From positions 434,001 to 498,000 of the forward strand of contig NZ_CP007511.1 of assembly GCF_000818015.1 (NCBI RefSeq): a stretch of 64,000 bases of DNA, in the 5' to 3' direction. The DNA comes from Stutzerimonas balearica DSM 6083. Its GTDB lineage: Bacteria; Pseudomonadota; Gammaproteobacteria; Pseudomonadales; Pseudomonadaceae. The position numbers and the translations under genes were made by a program. The notes beneath the pieces were generated by a model. It was not told where the DNA came from. It made no database searches and saw nothing but the letters and a program-made list of their open reading frames with translations. Of the stretch, positions 28,945-39,037 are shown piece by piece (the first letter of the stretch is position 1; every line of letters begins with the position of its first letter).

Positions 28945-31053
28945 TTAAGCCTTGACGCGGGTGATCCGCGTGACGCCCTTGATGGTGCGCAGCTTCTTGA
29001 TCACGCGTGCCAGATGCACGCGGTCGTGCACGCTGACCACCAGCTGCACGACGCTGATGCGGCCATCGCGTTCGTCCATGCCGATCTTCTCGATATTGCC
29101 GTCGGCGGCATTGACGCTGCCGGCGAGCAGGGCGATGAGGCCGCGCTGGTGTTCGAGCTCGATGCGCAATTCGACGTTGAATTCGCCGGTGACGTCCTTC
29201 GACCAGGACAGCTGGATGCACTTGTCCGGGTTGTGGCGAACCTCGCTGATGTTCCGGCAGCTCTCCTGATGCACCACCATGCCCTTGCCGGCCGACAGGT
29301 GACCGACGATCGGGTCGCCCGGAATCGGAGTGCAGCACTTGGCATAACTGAGGACCAGGCCCTCGGTGCCACGGATTGCCAGCGGGCTCTCGTCGGCCGG
29401 AGCCTGTTCGCCCTCGCTGGCAATCAGTCTGCGAGCGATGACGTAGGCCATGCGATTGCCCAGGCCGATGTCCTCGAGCAGGTCGTCCATCGAGTCGACC
29501 TGGTATTCGGCGACGGTCTGGCGGATGCGCTCGGGGCCGATCTTCTCCAGGCTGGTCTCGAAGCCGGCGAGAACCTTGTTCAGCAGGCGTTCGCCGAGGT
29601 TCACCGACTCGGAGCGACGCTGCAGCTTGAGCGCATGGCGGATGTGGGTGCGAGCCTTGCCGGTGACGACGAAGTTCAGCCAGGCCGGGTTCGGCCGTGC
29701 GCCCGGAGCGGTGACGATTTCCACCGTCGAGCCGCTTTCCAGGGGTTGCGAGAGCGGCGCCAGGCGACGGTTGACGCGGCAGGCGATACAGGTGTTGCCA
29801 ACGTCGGTGTGTACCGCATAGGCGAAGTCGACGGCGGTCGAGCCCTTGGGCATCTCCATGATGCGGCCCTTGGGAGTGAAGACATAGACCTCGTCCGGAA
29901 ACAGGTCGATCTTCACGCTCTCGATGAATTCCAGCGAATTGCCGGCGCGCTGCTGCAGTTCCAGCACGCCCTTGACCCACTGCCGTGCCCGTGCGTGGGT
30001 GCCCTTGGGCGTTTCCTCGCCGTTGGATTTGTACAGCCAGTGCGCAGCGATCCCGTTGTTGGCCATCTCTTCCATTTCGCGGGTGCGGATCTGGATCTCG
30101 ATGGGCACGCCATGCATACCGAACAGGGTCGTGTGCAGGGACTGGTAGCCGTTGGCCTTGGGGATCGCGATGTAATCCTTGAAACGGCCGGGCAATGGCT
30201 TGTACAGGTTGTGCACGGCGCCGAGCACGCGGTAGCAGGTGTCCACCTTGTCGACGACGATGCGGAAGGCATAGACGTCCATGATCTCGTTGAACGCCCG
30301 GCGCTTGCCGCGCATTTTCTTGTAGATGCTGTAGAGGTGCTTTTCGCGGCCCATCACCTCGCCTTCGAGCCCTTCGCGCTCGAGGCAGTGGATCAGCGAT
30401 TCCTCGATCTTCTCGACGATTTCGTTGCGATTGCCGCGCGCCCGGCGCACGGCAGCGCGGATGCGCTCGGAGCGCATCGGGTGCATCGCCTTGAAGCCCA
30501 GGTCTTCGAACTCCACGCGCATGGTATGCATGCCCAGGCGGTTGGCGATCGGGGCGTAGATTTCCAGCGTTTCCTTGGCGATGCGGCGACGCTTCTCCCC
30601 GGCCAGTACCTCGAGGGTGCGCATGTTATGCAGACGGTCGGCGAGCTTGACCAGGATGACGCGAATGTCGCGGGCCATGGCCATGGCCATCTTCTGGAAG
30701 TTTTCCGCCTGCGCTTCGGCCTTGGACTGGAAGTCCATCTGGGTCAGCTTGCTGACGCCGTCGACCAGTTCGGCGACGGTTTCGCCGAACTGCGCAACCA
30801 GGGCTTCCTTGGGAATGCCGGTATCCTCGATCACGTCATGCAGCATCGCGGCCATCAGGCTCTGATGATCCATGTGCATGTCGGCGAGGATGTTGGCGAC
30901 TGCCAGCGGGTGCGTGACGTAGGCTTCGCCACTGCGCCGACGCTGGCCGTCATGGGCCTGCTCGGCATAGAAATAGGCGCGGCGGACCAGGTTGACCTGG
31001 TCCGGGCCGAGGTAGGTCGACAGGCGATCAGCCAGGGCGTCTATGGCTGGCAA
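28945..31053 (-). CDS. spoT: Bifunctional (p)ppGpp synthase/hydrolase SpoT
   Basis: A 702-residue RSH protein. The HD hydrolase domain has HDVIED at 72-77. The synthetase domain contains GRFKDYIAIPKANGYQSLHT, where the RxKD form is typical of bifunctional enzymes. A TGS domain (VYVFTPKGRIMEMPKGSTAV) and a C-terminal ACT domain follow. It makes and degrades the alarmone (p)ppGpp. The start is TTG at 31053, supported by AAGGAG seven bases upstream and by the family N-terminus. Last gene of gmk-rpoZ-spoT. Confidence 0.97.
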   Translation of the reverse strand: MPAIDALADRLSTYLGPDQVNLVRRAYFYAEQAHDGQRRRSGEAYVTHPLAVANILADMHMDHQSLMAAMLHDVIEDTGIPKEALVAQFGETVAELVDGVSKLTQMDFQSKAEAQAENFQKMAMAMARDIRVILVKLADRLHNMRTLEVLAGEKRRRIAKETLEIYAPIANRLGMHTMRVEFEDLGFKAMHPMRSERIRAAVRRARGNRNEIVEKIEESLIHCLEREGLEGEVMGREKHLYSIYKKMRGKRRAFNEIMDVYAFRIVVDKVDTCYRVLGAVHNLYKPLPGRFKDYIAIPKANGYQSLHTTLFGMHGVPIEIQIRTREMEEMANNGIAAHWLYKSNGEETPKGTHARARQWVKGVLELQQRAGNSLEFIESVKIDLFPDEVYVFTPKGRIMEMPKGSTAVDFAYAVHTDVGNTCIACRVNRRLAPLSQPLESGSTVEIVTAPGARPNPAWLNFVVTGKARTHIRHALKLQRRSESVNLGERLLNKVLAGFETSLEKIGPERIRQTVAEYQVDSMDDLLEDIGLGNRMAYVIARRLIASEGEQAPADESPLAIRGTEGLVLSYAKCCTPIPGDPIVGHLSAGKGMVVHQESCRNISEVRHNPDKCIQLSWSKDVTGEFNVELRIELEHQRGLIALLAGSVNAADGNIEKIGMDERDGRISVVQLVVSVHDRVHLARVIKKLRTIKGVTRITRVKA

Positions 31054-31112
31054 GGCGTTGCTCCTTGCCGGCAGGCTTCGAGTGATGCAGCTCGACGTCG
31101 ACCGGGCATTGA

Positions 31113-31376
31113 TCAGATGGTCTCGTTCGGCTCTTCCTCGTATTGGACGAAGAGCGGTTCTTCATCAACGATCTCGTCCTGGGCGATCACGTCGTAATCG
31201 ACCAGGCCCGAGGCGATTTCGCGCAGGGCGACGACGGTCGGCTTGTCATTTTCCCAGCCTACCTTCGGCTCCTTGCCGCCGGTGGCCAGCTGGCGCGCGC
31301 GCTTGGTGGCCAGCATGACCAGCTCGAAGCGGTTCTCGACGTTGTCCAGGCAATCTTCAACGGTAACGCGTGCCAT
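31113..31376 (-). CDS. rpoZ: RNA polymerase omega subunit
   Basis: An 87-residue RpoZ with the conserved [21 protein letters not shown] start and the RARQL segment, followed by an acidic tail. It helps beta-prime fold and forms part of the ppGpp-binding site of RNA polymerase, fitting its place before spoT. ATG 31376 follows a GAGGAACACC site; an in-frame ATG six codons upstream is not conserved. Confidence 0.96.
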   Translation of the reverse strand: MARVTVEDCLDNVENRFELVMLATKRARQLATGGKEPKVGWENDKPTVVALREIASGLVDYDVIAQDEIVDEEPLFVQYEEEPNETI

Positions 31377-31495
31377 GGTGTTCCTCGTGATCAATAGCGA
31401 TAAGGCATGCCCGTGCGGGCGAGCGGACGGAATAGTCTAAAAAATCACCAGCTTTTAGGGAAGCGGCAAAAGCGGGCCGAGGCTGCCGTGCCCGG

Positions 31496-32164
<669 letters not shown>

Positions 32165-33028
32165 CTATTCGATGTTCTGGACTTGCTCGCGCATCTGCTC
32201 GATGAGGACCTTCAGGTTGACCGCCGCCTGGGTACTGCGTGGGTCGAAGGCTTTCGAGCCGAGCGTGTTGGCCTCGCGGTTGAGCTCCTGCATCAGGAAA
32301 TCCAGTCGCCGCCCGGCCGCGCCACCGGCACCGAGCACCCGCTTGACCTCGCCGACATGAGTGCTGAGACGGTCGAGTTCCTCGGCAACATCGCTCTTCT
32401 GCGCGAGCAGGACCATCTCTTGCTCCAGGCGCTGGGGGTCGATCTCCAGCTGCATTTCGCTGCAGCGATCAAGAATCTTCTGCCGTTGCGCAGCCAACAT
32501 CTGCGGCACTTGCTCGCGCAAGGTGGCGACCTGTTCGAGGATGCCTTCGAGGCGCTCGTCGATCAGTCGGGCGAGTTCCTCGCCTTCGCGCTGGCGGCCC
32601 TGGCGAAGTTGCCCGAGCGCCATGTGGAAGAGCTTCAGTGCGCTCTGGTTGAGCGCCTGGGGATCCGCGGATTCGGCGACGAGCACGCCCGGCCAGGCGA
32701 GCACGTCGAGCGGTGAGATCGGTGCGGACTGGTCGATCAGCTCGGCCACCGACTGGGCGGCCTCGATCAGTTGGCGGGCGCGCTCGGTATCGACCTGCAG
32801 CCCGCTGCCGGCTTTCTCCTCGGCAAAGCGCAGGGTGCATTCGACCTTGCCGCGCGACAGCCCTTTGCGCAGAGCGTCGCGCACGGGGCCTTCGAGATCA
32901 CGAAACGCCTCGGGCAGACGCAGGTGTGGCTCCAGGTAGCGATGGTTGACCGAGCGGATTTCCCAGCTGAGGGTGCCGTGGGGGCCGGCCTGCTCGCTGC
33001 GGGCGAATGCCGTCATGCTGTGGACCAT
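32165..33028 (-). CDS. yicC: YicC-family endoribonuclease
   Basis: A 287-residue YicC/YloC protein with the family N-terminus MVHSMTAFARSE, the NHRYLEPHLRLPE segment and the C-terminal DUF1732 part (DFLMQELNREANTLGSKA). E. coli YicC is reported to act on small RNAs as an endoribonuclease. It is divergent from rph and upstream of gmk, as in other gammaproteobacteria. Confidence 0.93.
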   Translation of the reverse strand: MVHSMTAFARSEQAGPHGTLSWEIRSVNHRYLEPHLRLPEAFRDLEGPVRDALRKGLSRGKVECTLRFAEEKAGSGLQVDTERARQLIEAAQSVAELIDQSAPISPLDVLAWPGVLVAESADPQALNQSALKLFHMALGQLRQGRQREGEELARLIDERLEGILEQVATLREQVPQMLAAQRQKILDRCSEMQLEIDPQRLEQEMVLLAQKSDVAEELDRLSTHVGEVKRVLGAGGAAGRRLDFLMQELNREANTLGSKAFDPRSTQAAVNLKVLIEQMREQVQNIE

Positions 33029-33135
33029 CGGTTGCCTCTCGTAGCCGGTTGCGAAAAGCAGGCGATTGTAAAGGAAAATGGCGCGCTGCGTGGTCGTCGC
33101 GCCGGGCGGGCAGTCGTTTTTCCGGGCCAGGCTTC

Positions 33136-33141
33136 TATAAT
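33136..33141 (+). promoter_or_regulatory. Probable -10 element of the rph promoter
   Basis: A perfect TATAAT lies 36 bp before the rph start codon. The -35 region near 33113-33119 is a poor match. Assignment rests on the -10 box and position. Confidence 0.45.
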
Positions 33142-33176
33142 GGCGGCCAATACCCCAGACCAGACAGGATTATTCC

Positions 33177-33899
33177 ATGAAGCGTCCCAGTGGCCGTGCT
33201 GCAGATCAGCTGCGCTCGATCAGCATCACCCGCAACTACACCAAGCATGCCGAAGGCTCTGTCCTGGTTGAATTCGGTGACACCCGGGTCATCTGTACCT
33301 GCAGCGTCGAGTCGGGCGTGCCGCGCTTTCTCAAGGGTCAGGGGCAGGGTTGGCTGACCGCGGAATACGGCATGCTGCCGCGGGCTACCGGCGAGCGCAA
33401 TCAGCGCGAGGCCAGTCGAGGCAAACAGGGCGGCCGCACCCTGGAAATCCAGCGCCTGATCGGGCGCTCGCTGCGGGCGGCGCTGGACATGAGCAAGCTC
33501 GGTGAGAACACCTTGTTCATCGATTGCGACGTGATCCAGGCCGACGGTGGCACTCGCACGGCATCGATCACCGGCGCGATGGTGGCGCTGGTCGATGCCC
33601 TGGCATTGATGAAGAAGCGCGGTGCGCTCAAGGGAGGCGATCCGGTCAAGCAGATGGTGGCGGCCGTCTCGGTCGGTATCTACCAGGGGCAGCCGGTGCT
33701 CGATCTGGACTATCTCGAAGACTCGGCTGCCGAGACCGACCTGAACGTGGTGATGACCGATGCCGGTGGTTTCATCGAGGTTCAGGGCACTGCCGAAGGT
33801 GCCGCGTTCCAGCCGCACGAGCTCAACGCCATGCTGGAGCTGGCCCAGAGCGGCATGCGCGAGTTGTTCGAAGTGCAGCGCCTGGCGCTGAGCGTCTGA
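33177..33899 (+). CDS. rph: Ribonuclease PH
   Basis: A 240-residue 3'-to-5' phosphorolytic exoribonuclease of the PH family, acting on tRNA 3' ends. Conserved parts include [31 protein letters not shown] residues (written here as [20 protein letters not shown]) and [20 protein letters not shown]. Length matches the full, active form, unlike the frameshifted rph of E. coli K-12. Followed 10 bp later by a DUF4870 gene. Confidence 0.97.
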   Translation: MKRPSGRAADQLRSISITRNYTKHAEGSVLVEFGDTRVICTCSVESGVPRFLKGQGQGWLTAEYGMLPRATGERNQREASRGKQGGRTLEIQRLIGRSLRAALDMSKLGENTLFIDCDVIQADGGTRTASITGAMVALVDALALMKKRGALKGGDPVKQMVAAVSVGIYQGQPVLDLDYLEDSAAETDLNVVMTDAGGFIEVQGTAEGAAFQPHELNAMLELAQSGMRELFEVQRLALSV

Positions 33900-33909
33900 G
33901 GTCATTGCC

Positions 33910-34278
33910 ATGAGCGACCAGCCACCGGTCCCAGTGCCCAGTCGTGAGGCGCGGCAGTGGGCGATGCTCTGTCACTACGCAGCGTTCTTCTGGTTTCTGG
34001 CGCCGATGATCGGCAACGTCGTCGGGCCGCTGCTGGTCTGGCAACTGAAGAAGGATCTCGATCCCTTCGTCGATCAGCAGGGCAAGGAGGCGCTGAATTT
34101 CCAGATCACCTTCAGCATCCTGATGATGATTTGCGGCGTGCTCGCATGGATCATCATCGGCTTTCCGCTGATGGTGCTGGTCAGTGTGGTGGCGCTGGTG
34201 CTGGTGATCATCGCCGGCATTCGCGCCAACGAAGGCAAGCCCTATCGCTATCCGTTCTGCTGGCGGCTGGTGAAATAG
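33910..34278 (+). CDS. DUF4870 (Tic20-like) membrane protein
   Basis: A 122-residue protein with three hydrophobic helices (about 18-42, 62-83 and 84-104), and the family motif DPFVDQQGKEALNFQITFSI between the first two. Members are small bacterial membrane proteins of unknown function distantly related to Tic20. It follows rph closely and ends before a hairpin shared with the convergent crc gene. Confidence 0.88.
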   Translation: MSDQPPVPVPSREARQWAMLCHYAAFFWFLAPMIGNVVGPLLVWQLKKDLDPFVDQQGKEALNFQITFSILMMICGVLAWIIIGFPLMVLVSVVALVLVIIAGIRANEGKPYRYPFCWRLVK

Positions 34279-34298
34279 CCGGTTGCCGCGCGTGGTAG

Positions 34299-34323
34299 AG
34301 ACCGCGCGCCATGCGCGCGGTCT
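34299..34323. terminator. Bidirectional hairpin between DUF4870 gene and crc
   Basis: AGACCGCGCGC-CAT-GCGCGCGGTCT is a perfect 11-bp stem located between the two convergent stop codons (34278 and 34327). No T-run follows, but position and symmetry suggest it ends transcripts from both sides. Confidence 0.5.
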
Positions 34324-34326
34324 GCA

Positions 34327-35106
34327 TCAGAGGCTCAGCGTCCAGTCGTAATCGACGATCACCGGAGCATGCTGAGAAAAGCGCGGTTGGCGCGGAAGGC
34401 GGGCGCTACGGACGAAACGGCGCAGCCCGGGCGTGAGGATCTGATAGTCGAAGCGCCAGCCGAGGTTGAGCATCTCGGCCTGCTCGGTATCGGGCCACCA
34501 GCTGAAAAGATCGCCCTCGCGATTCACTTCACGCAGTGCATCGACATAGCCCATGGTGCCAAACACTTCGTCCAGCCAGGCGCGTTCCGGCGCGAGGAAA
34601 CCGGGGCTCTGCTGGCAATCACGCCAGTTCTTCACATCGAGCTTCTGGTGCGCGACGTAGAGCGAGCCGCAGTACAGGTATTCACGGCGCTTGCGGCGCT
34701 GCTTGTCCAGGTAATGGGCGAAGTCATCCATGAACTTGAATTTCTGGTTCAGGCTGGCGTCGCCACTCTGGCCCGAAGGCAGCAGCAGGCTGGCGATGCT
34801 GACCTTGTCGAAATCGGCCTGCAGGTAACGGCCGTAGCGGTCGGCCATTTCGAAGCCGAGCCCAGTGATGACGGCCTTCGGCTGCAGTCGCGAATACAGC
34901 GCGACGCCTCCCTGTTCGGGGATTTCGGCATCGCATGAGTAGAGGAAGTAACCGTCGAGCTGGTAGGCCGGGTCGTCGAGTTCCACAACGGAGGCGCGGG
35001 TATCCTGCAGACAGATGACATCGGCATTCTGCGCCTGCAGCCAGCTGAGCAAGCCTCGCTGAGCTGCGGCTTGAATGCCATTCACATTGACGCTGATGAT
35101 CCGCAT
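34327..35106 (-). CDS. crc: Catabolite repression control protein Crc
   Basis: A 259-residue protein of the exonuclease III/endonuclease fold (MRIISVNVNGIQAAAQRGLL, LQDTRAS, and the C-terminal HAPVIVDYDW). In Pseudomonas Crc has no nuclease activity; it stabilises Hfq on A-rich mRNA targets and so controls carbon-source preference. Several substitutions from XthA (for example LQDTRAS instead of LQET) support Crc. Divergent from pyrE, the order known from P. aeruginosa. Confidence 0.95.
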   Translation of the reverse strand: MRIISVNVNGIQAAAQRGLLSWLQAQNADVICLQDTRASVVELDDPAYQLDGYFLYSCDAEIPEQGGVALYSRLQPKAVITGLGFEMADRYGRYLQADFDKVSIASLLLPSGQSGDASLNQKFKFMDDFAHYLDKQRRKRREYLYCGSLYVAHQKLDVKNWRDCQQSPGFLAPERAWLDEVFGTMGYVDALREVNREGDLFSWWPDTEQAEMLNLGWRFDYQILTPGLRRFVRSARLPRQPRFSQHAPVIVDYDWTLSL

Positions 35107-35190
35107 AAATGGCCCCTAAAAACACGTGCGTGTATGATAACCCAACCTTTTCGCAATTAGCTAAACCGCTGTTTTCGGGGCTTTTCCTAC

Positions 35191-35832
35191 ATGCAGGCGT
35201 ACCAGCGCGAGTTCATCAGTTTTGCCATCGAGCGTGGGGTACTGCGCTTCGGTCAGTTCACGCTCAAGTCCGGGCGAACCAGCCCCTACTTCTTCAATGC
35301 CGGTCTGTTCAATAGCGGTAAGGCCCTGGCTCAGCTTGGAAAGTTCTACGCTGCGGCGGTTGCCGACAGTGGCATCGATTTCGACGTCATCTTCGGGCCT
35401 GCCTACAAAGGCATTCCGCTGGCGGCGGCGACAGCGATTGCCCTGGCCGAGCACCATCAGCTTGATCTGCCGTGGTGCTTCAATCGCAAGGAAGCCAAGG
35501 ATCATGGCGAGGGCGGTACGCTGGTCGGCGCGCCACTCAACGGGCGCGTGCTGATCATTGACGACGTGATCACCGCCGGCACCGCGATCCGTGAGGTGAT
35601 GCAGATCATTCATGGTCAGCGGGCGCAGGCTGCGGGGGTGGTGATCGCGCTGAACCGTCAGGAGCGTGGACAGGGCGAACTGTCGGCGATCCAGGAAGTC
35701 GAGCGCGACTACGCGATGCCGGTGATCAGTATTGTGTCGCTGTCGCAAGTCCTGGAATATCTCGCCGGCGATAATCAGCTCAAACAGCACCTGCCCGCGG
35801 TCGAGGCCTATCGCGAGCAATACGGAATCTGA
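35191..35832 (+). CDS. pyrE: Orotate phosphoribosyltransferase
   Basis: A 213-residue enzyme of pyrimidine synthesis. The PRPP-binding motif [17 protein letters not shown] and the [18 protein letters not shown] region are intact. It converts orotate and PRPP to OMP. A TATGAT box at 35133-35138 may be its -10 element. It is followed 21 bp later by a small DUF4124 gene. Confidence 0.97.
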   Translation: MQAYQREFISFAIERGVLRFGQFTLKSGRTSPYFFNAGLFNSGKALAQLGKFYAAAVADSGIDFDVIFGPAYKGIPLAAATAIALAEHHQLDLPWCFNRKEAKDHGEGGTLVGAPLNGRVLIIDDVITAGTAIREVMQIIHGQRAQAAGVVIALNRQERGQGELSAIQEVERDYAMPVISIVSLSQVLEYLAGDNQLKQHLPAVEAYREQYGI

Positions 35833-35853
35833 CTCTGCAGGACTCCACTTCCC

Positions 35854-36444
35854 ATGCCGACATCGCGCGCCCTGCTTGCTCTGCTTTCAGCGGTTATCTT
35901 GATGGCGGCGAACCATGCCTGCGCCGAGCTGTACCGCTATACGAACGAGCGCGGAGTGGTGGTGCTCGATCGTCAGGGTGTGCCGCCGCAGCATGTCGCG
36001 CGCGGCTATGAGGTGCTGAATGAGCAAGGGCGGGTGATCCAGGTCGTGCCACCGGCACCGACCGCGGCGCAACGCCAGCGCTTGCTCGAAGAGCGACAGC
36101 GCGCCGAGGCCGATGCCCGGCTGTTGCGGCTGTATGCCAGCGTCGAGGATGTAGAGCGGGCCAAGGCGCGCAAGCTGGCCGAGCTCGAGAGCGTCATCGG
36201 CATCGCGCGCGGCAACCTGCAGTCGCTGCGTTCGCAGCACGCCAGCCTTCGCCAGCAGGCTGCCAATCATGAGCGCTCGGGGCGCCGCGTGCCGGAGAAC
36301 CTGCTGGCGCAGATCGCCAACCTCGAGCAGGAGCAGGCCGGCCTGCAGCGCGACCTGCAGCGCTACGAGGCCGCCCGGGCCGAGGCGGAAAGTGCCTTCA
36401 GTCAGGAACGCCAGCGCGTGGCCGAGCTGCTCGGCGATCGCTGA
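35854..36444 (+). CDS. DUF4124-domain coiled-coil secreted protein
   Basis: A 196-residue protein with a signal peptide (about 1-24, LLSAVILMAANHACA), an N-terminal DUF4124 segment (ELYRYTNERGVVVLDRQGVP), and a long charged helical region (about 70-196) predicted to form a coiled coil. No catalytic motif is visible. It is probably periplasmic. Co-directional with pyrE, but a shared function is not suggested. Confidence 0.82.
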   Translation: MPTSRALLALLSAVILMAANHACAELYRYTNERGVVVLDRQGVPPQHVARGYEVLNEQGRVIQVVPPAPTAAQRQRLLEERQRAEADARLLRLYASVEDVERAKARKLAELESVIGIARGNLQSLRSQHASLRQQAANHERSGRRVPENLLAQIANLEQEQAGLQRDLQRYEAARAEAESAFSQERQRVAELLGDR

Positions 36445-36583
36445 ACGCGATTCTTGACCGCACGCAAGAACGGTTGGCCGCTAACAAACAAGCCGCTCTG
36501 GATCAATGCTTTTAAGGTATTGATGAGTATTCCCCGTTAGGTCTGTACCTTTCGCCGCGAATTTTTCGACGGTGAGTTTTCGC

Positions 36584-38059
36584 ATGAAAGATAGCGACCT
36601 AAGCAGTTATCCGGAGCGGCATAAGCCGTACTCCGAGTTCGCGTCGCGCAGCGATTATCTGGAACACGAGCTGCAGATCATGGCCCCGCGGCGCTGGAAG
36701 CCGAACCTGCCCTGGCGCGATTACCGCTTCGAGGTCGAGGACTGGGTGCCTGCCATGGCGGCGACGATCGGCAAGATCGTCATGGTGGCAGCGGTGGTCG
36801 CGGCGTTTGCCGGTCCGCTCGGCTTGTCGAACGCGTTCGTCATCGAGAACGTCCGCTTCGAGATGCTGATCGCGGCGGTGCTGTTCGTGGTGCTGTTCTC
36901 CGGCTTTCTCAATCCGACCGCCAACCTGGCTGGGACGCACGGCCCGCTGATTCCCTTGATTCCGCTGATCGTCGCCTCCGGCGGTCATCCCATGGCGTTG
37001 GGGCTGATGGTCGGTGTGCTCGGCTTTGCGCTTGGCGTGGCGAAGGGCGGAAGCCTGCTGGCGCGCCTGACCAGTGACGGTGTGTGCGGAGGCCTGTTGC
37101 TCTATCTCGGCTTCATAGGGGTGACCTCGCAGATCCAGAAGCTGTTCGCCTGGGCCAACGGTTTCGACCTGGGTTACATCGCCTTTGTCGTGGTGCTTTC
37201 GACGATCGTCATGTATGCCTACCTTGAGCACATCCGCATGCGCTGGCTGGCGATCCCGCTGGGCGCCGTGCTGGCGGCGGTCATCGCCTTCGCGCTGGGC
37301 GCGCCGTTCGAGTTCTCTACCGAGCCAGGAATTCCCAACCTCAACCCGGCCTATTGGTGGGGCGAGAACAGCGGCTGGCAGCTCGGCCTTCCGGAATTGC
37401 ACCACTTCGTTGCGGTGGCGCCCTTCGCCGTGCTCGCCGTGGCGATGTGGTCACCGGACTTCCTCGGTCATCGCGTGTTCCAGCAGCTCAACTATCCGCC
37501 GCGCACGGACAAGGTGCTGATGAACATCGACGACACCATGTGCGTCGCCGCGGCACGCCAGGCGGTGGGCACGGCGCTCGGTGGCGGCAACCTGGCGTCG
37601 TCCTGGGGCACCTACATGGTGCCGGCGGCGATCGCCAAGCGGCCGATTCCGGCAGGCGCGGTACTCACCGGTCTGCTCTGCATCGTGGCGGCGATTCTCG
37701 GCTATCCGATGGACCTCGCCATCTGGCCGCCGGTGCTTTCCGTGGCGCTGCTGGTCGGTGTGTACCTGCCGCTGCTGGAGGCCGGCATGCAGATGACCCG
37801 TGAGGGCAAGACCTCGCAGTCGGCAGCGATCGTGGTGTTCTCCTCGGCCCTGGTCAACCCGGTGTTCGGCTGGTCGCTGACGGTGCTGCTCGACAACCTC
37901 GGGCTGATCGGCGACAAGGAGCGCGGGCGGAGCCTGAGCCACATGCATCGCTGGGTGATTCCGTCGATCGTGTTCGTCCTGCTGTGCGCCGTGATGCTGG
38001 GTATCGGCATGTTCCCGGGAATACCGGCACTGTTCGAGTCGTTCCGCGTCCAGCACTGA
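36584..38059 (+). CDS. DUF3360-family polytopic membrane protein, putative transporter
   Basis: A 491-residue membrane protein with an N-terminal cytoplasmic segment (about 60 residues) and about ten to twelve hydrophobic helices. The segment FLNPTANLAGTHGPLIPLIP and the PNLNPAYWWGENSGWQLGLPE loop are DUF3360-like; this family is distantly like the SulP/benzoate transporters. ATG 36584 is preceded by GGTGAG at good spacing; GTG 36572 is possible. The substrate is unknown. Confidence 0.8.
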   Translation: MKDSDLSSYPERHKPYSEFASRSDYLEHELQIMAPRRWKPNLPWRDYRFEVEDWVPAMAATIGKIVMVAAVVAAFAGPLGLSNAFVIENVRFEMLIAAVLFVVLFSGFLNPTANLAGTHGPLIPLIPLIVASGGHPMALGLMVGVLGFALGVAKGGSLLARLTSDGVCGGLLLYLGFIGVTSQIQKLFAWANGFDLGYIAFVVVLSTIVMYAYLEHIRMRWLAIPLGAVLAAVIAFALGAPFEFSTEPGIPNLNPAYWWGENSGWQLGLPELHHFVAVAPFAVLAVAMWSPDFLGHRVFQQLNYPPRTDKVLMNIDDTMCVAAARQAVGTALGGGNLASSWGTYMVPAAIAKRPIPAGAVLTGLLCIVAAILGYPMDLAIWPPVLSVALLVGVYLPLLEAGMQMTREGKTSQSAAIVVFSSALVNPVFGWSLTVLLDNLGLIGDKERGRSLSHMHRWVIPSIVFVLLCAVMLGIGMFPGIPALFESFRVQH

Positions 38060-38071
38060 GCGGCCGGCATG

Positions 38072-38100
38072 AAAAAGGGGAGCCTGTGGCTCCCCTTTTT
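38072..38100. terminator. Bidirectional rho-independent terminator
   Basis: AAAAAGGGGAGCC-TGT-GGCTCCCCTTTTT forms a perfect 13-bp stem with A and T tracts on its two sides, followed by more T. It serves both the DUF3360 gene (stop 38059) and the opposing argB (stop 38120). Confidence 0.92.
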
Positions 38101-38119
38101 TCGTCTCGGCGCCGGTCGC

Positions 38120-39037
<918 letters not shown>

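Noticed and set aside
29014..31197. Open frame of 727 codons on the plus strand
   Set aside because: Antisense to spoT. The His/Val/Ala-rich product has no recognisable domain.
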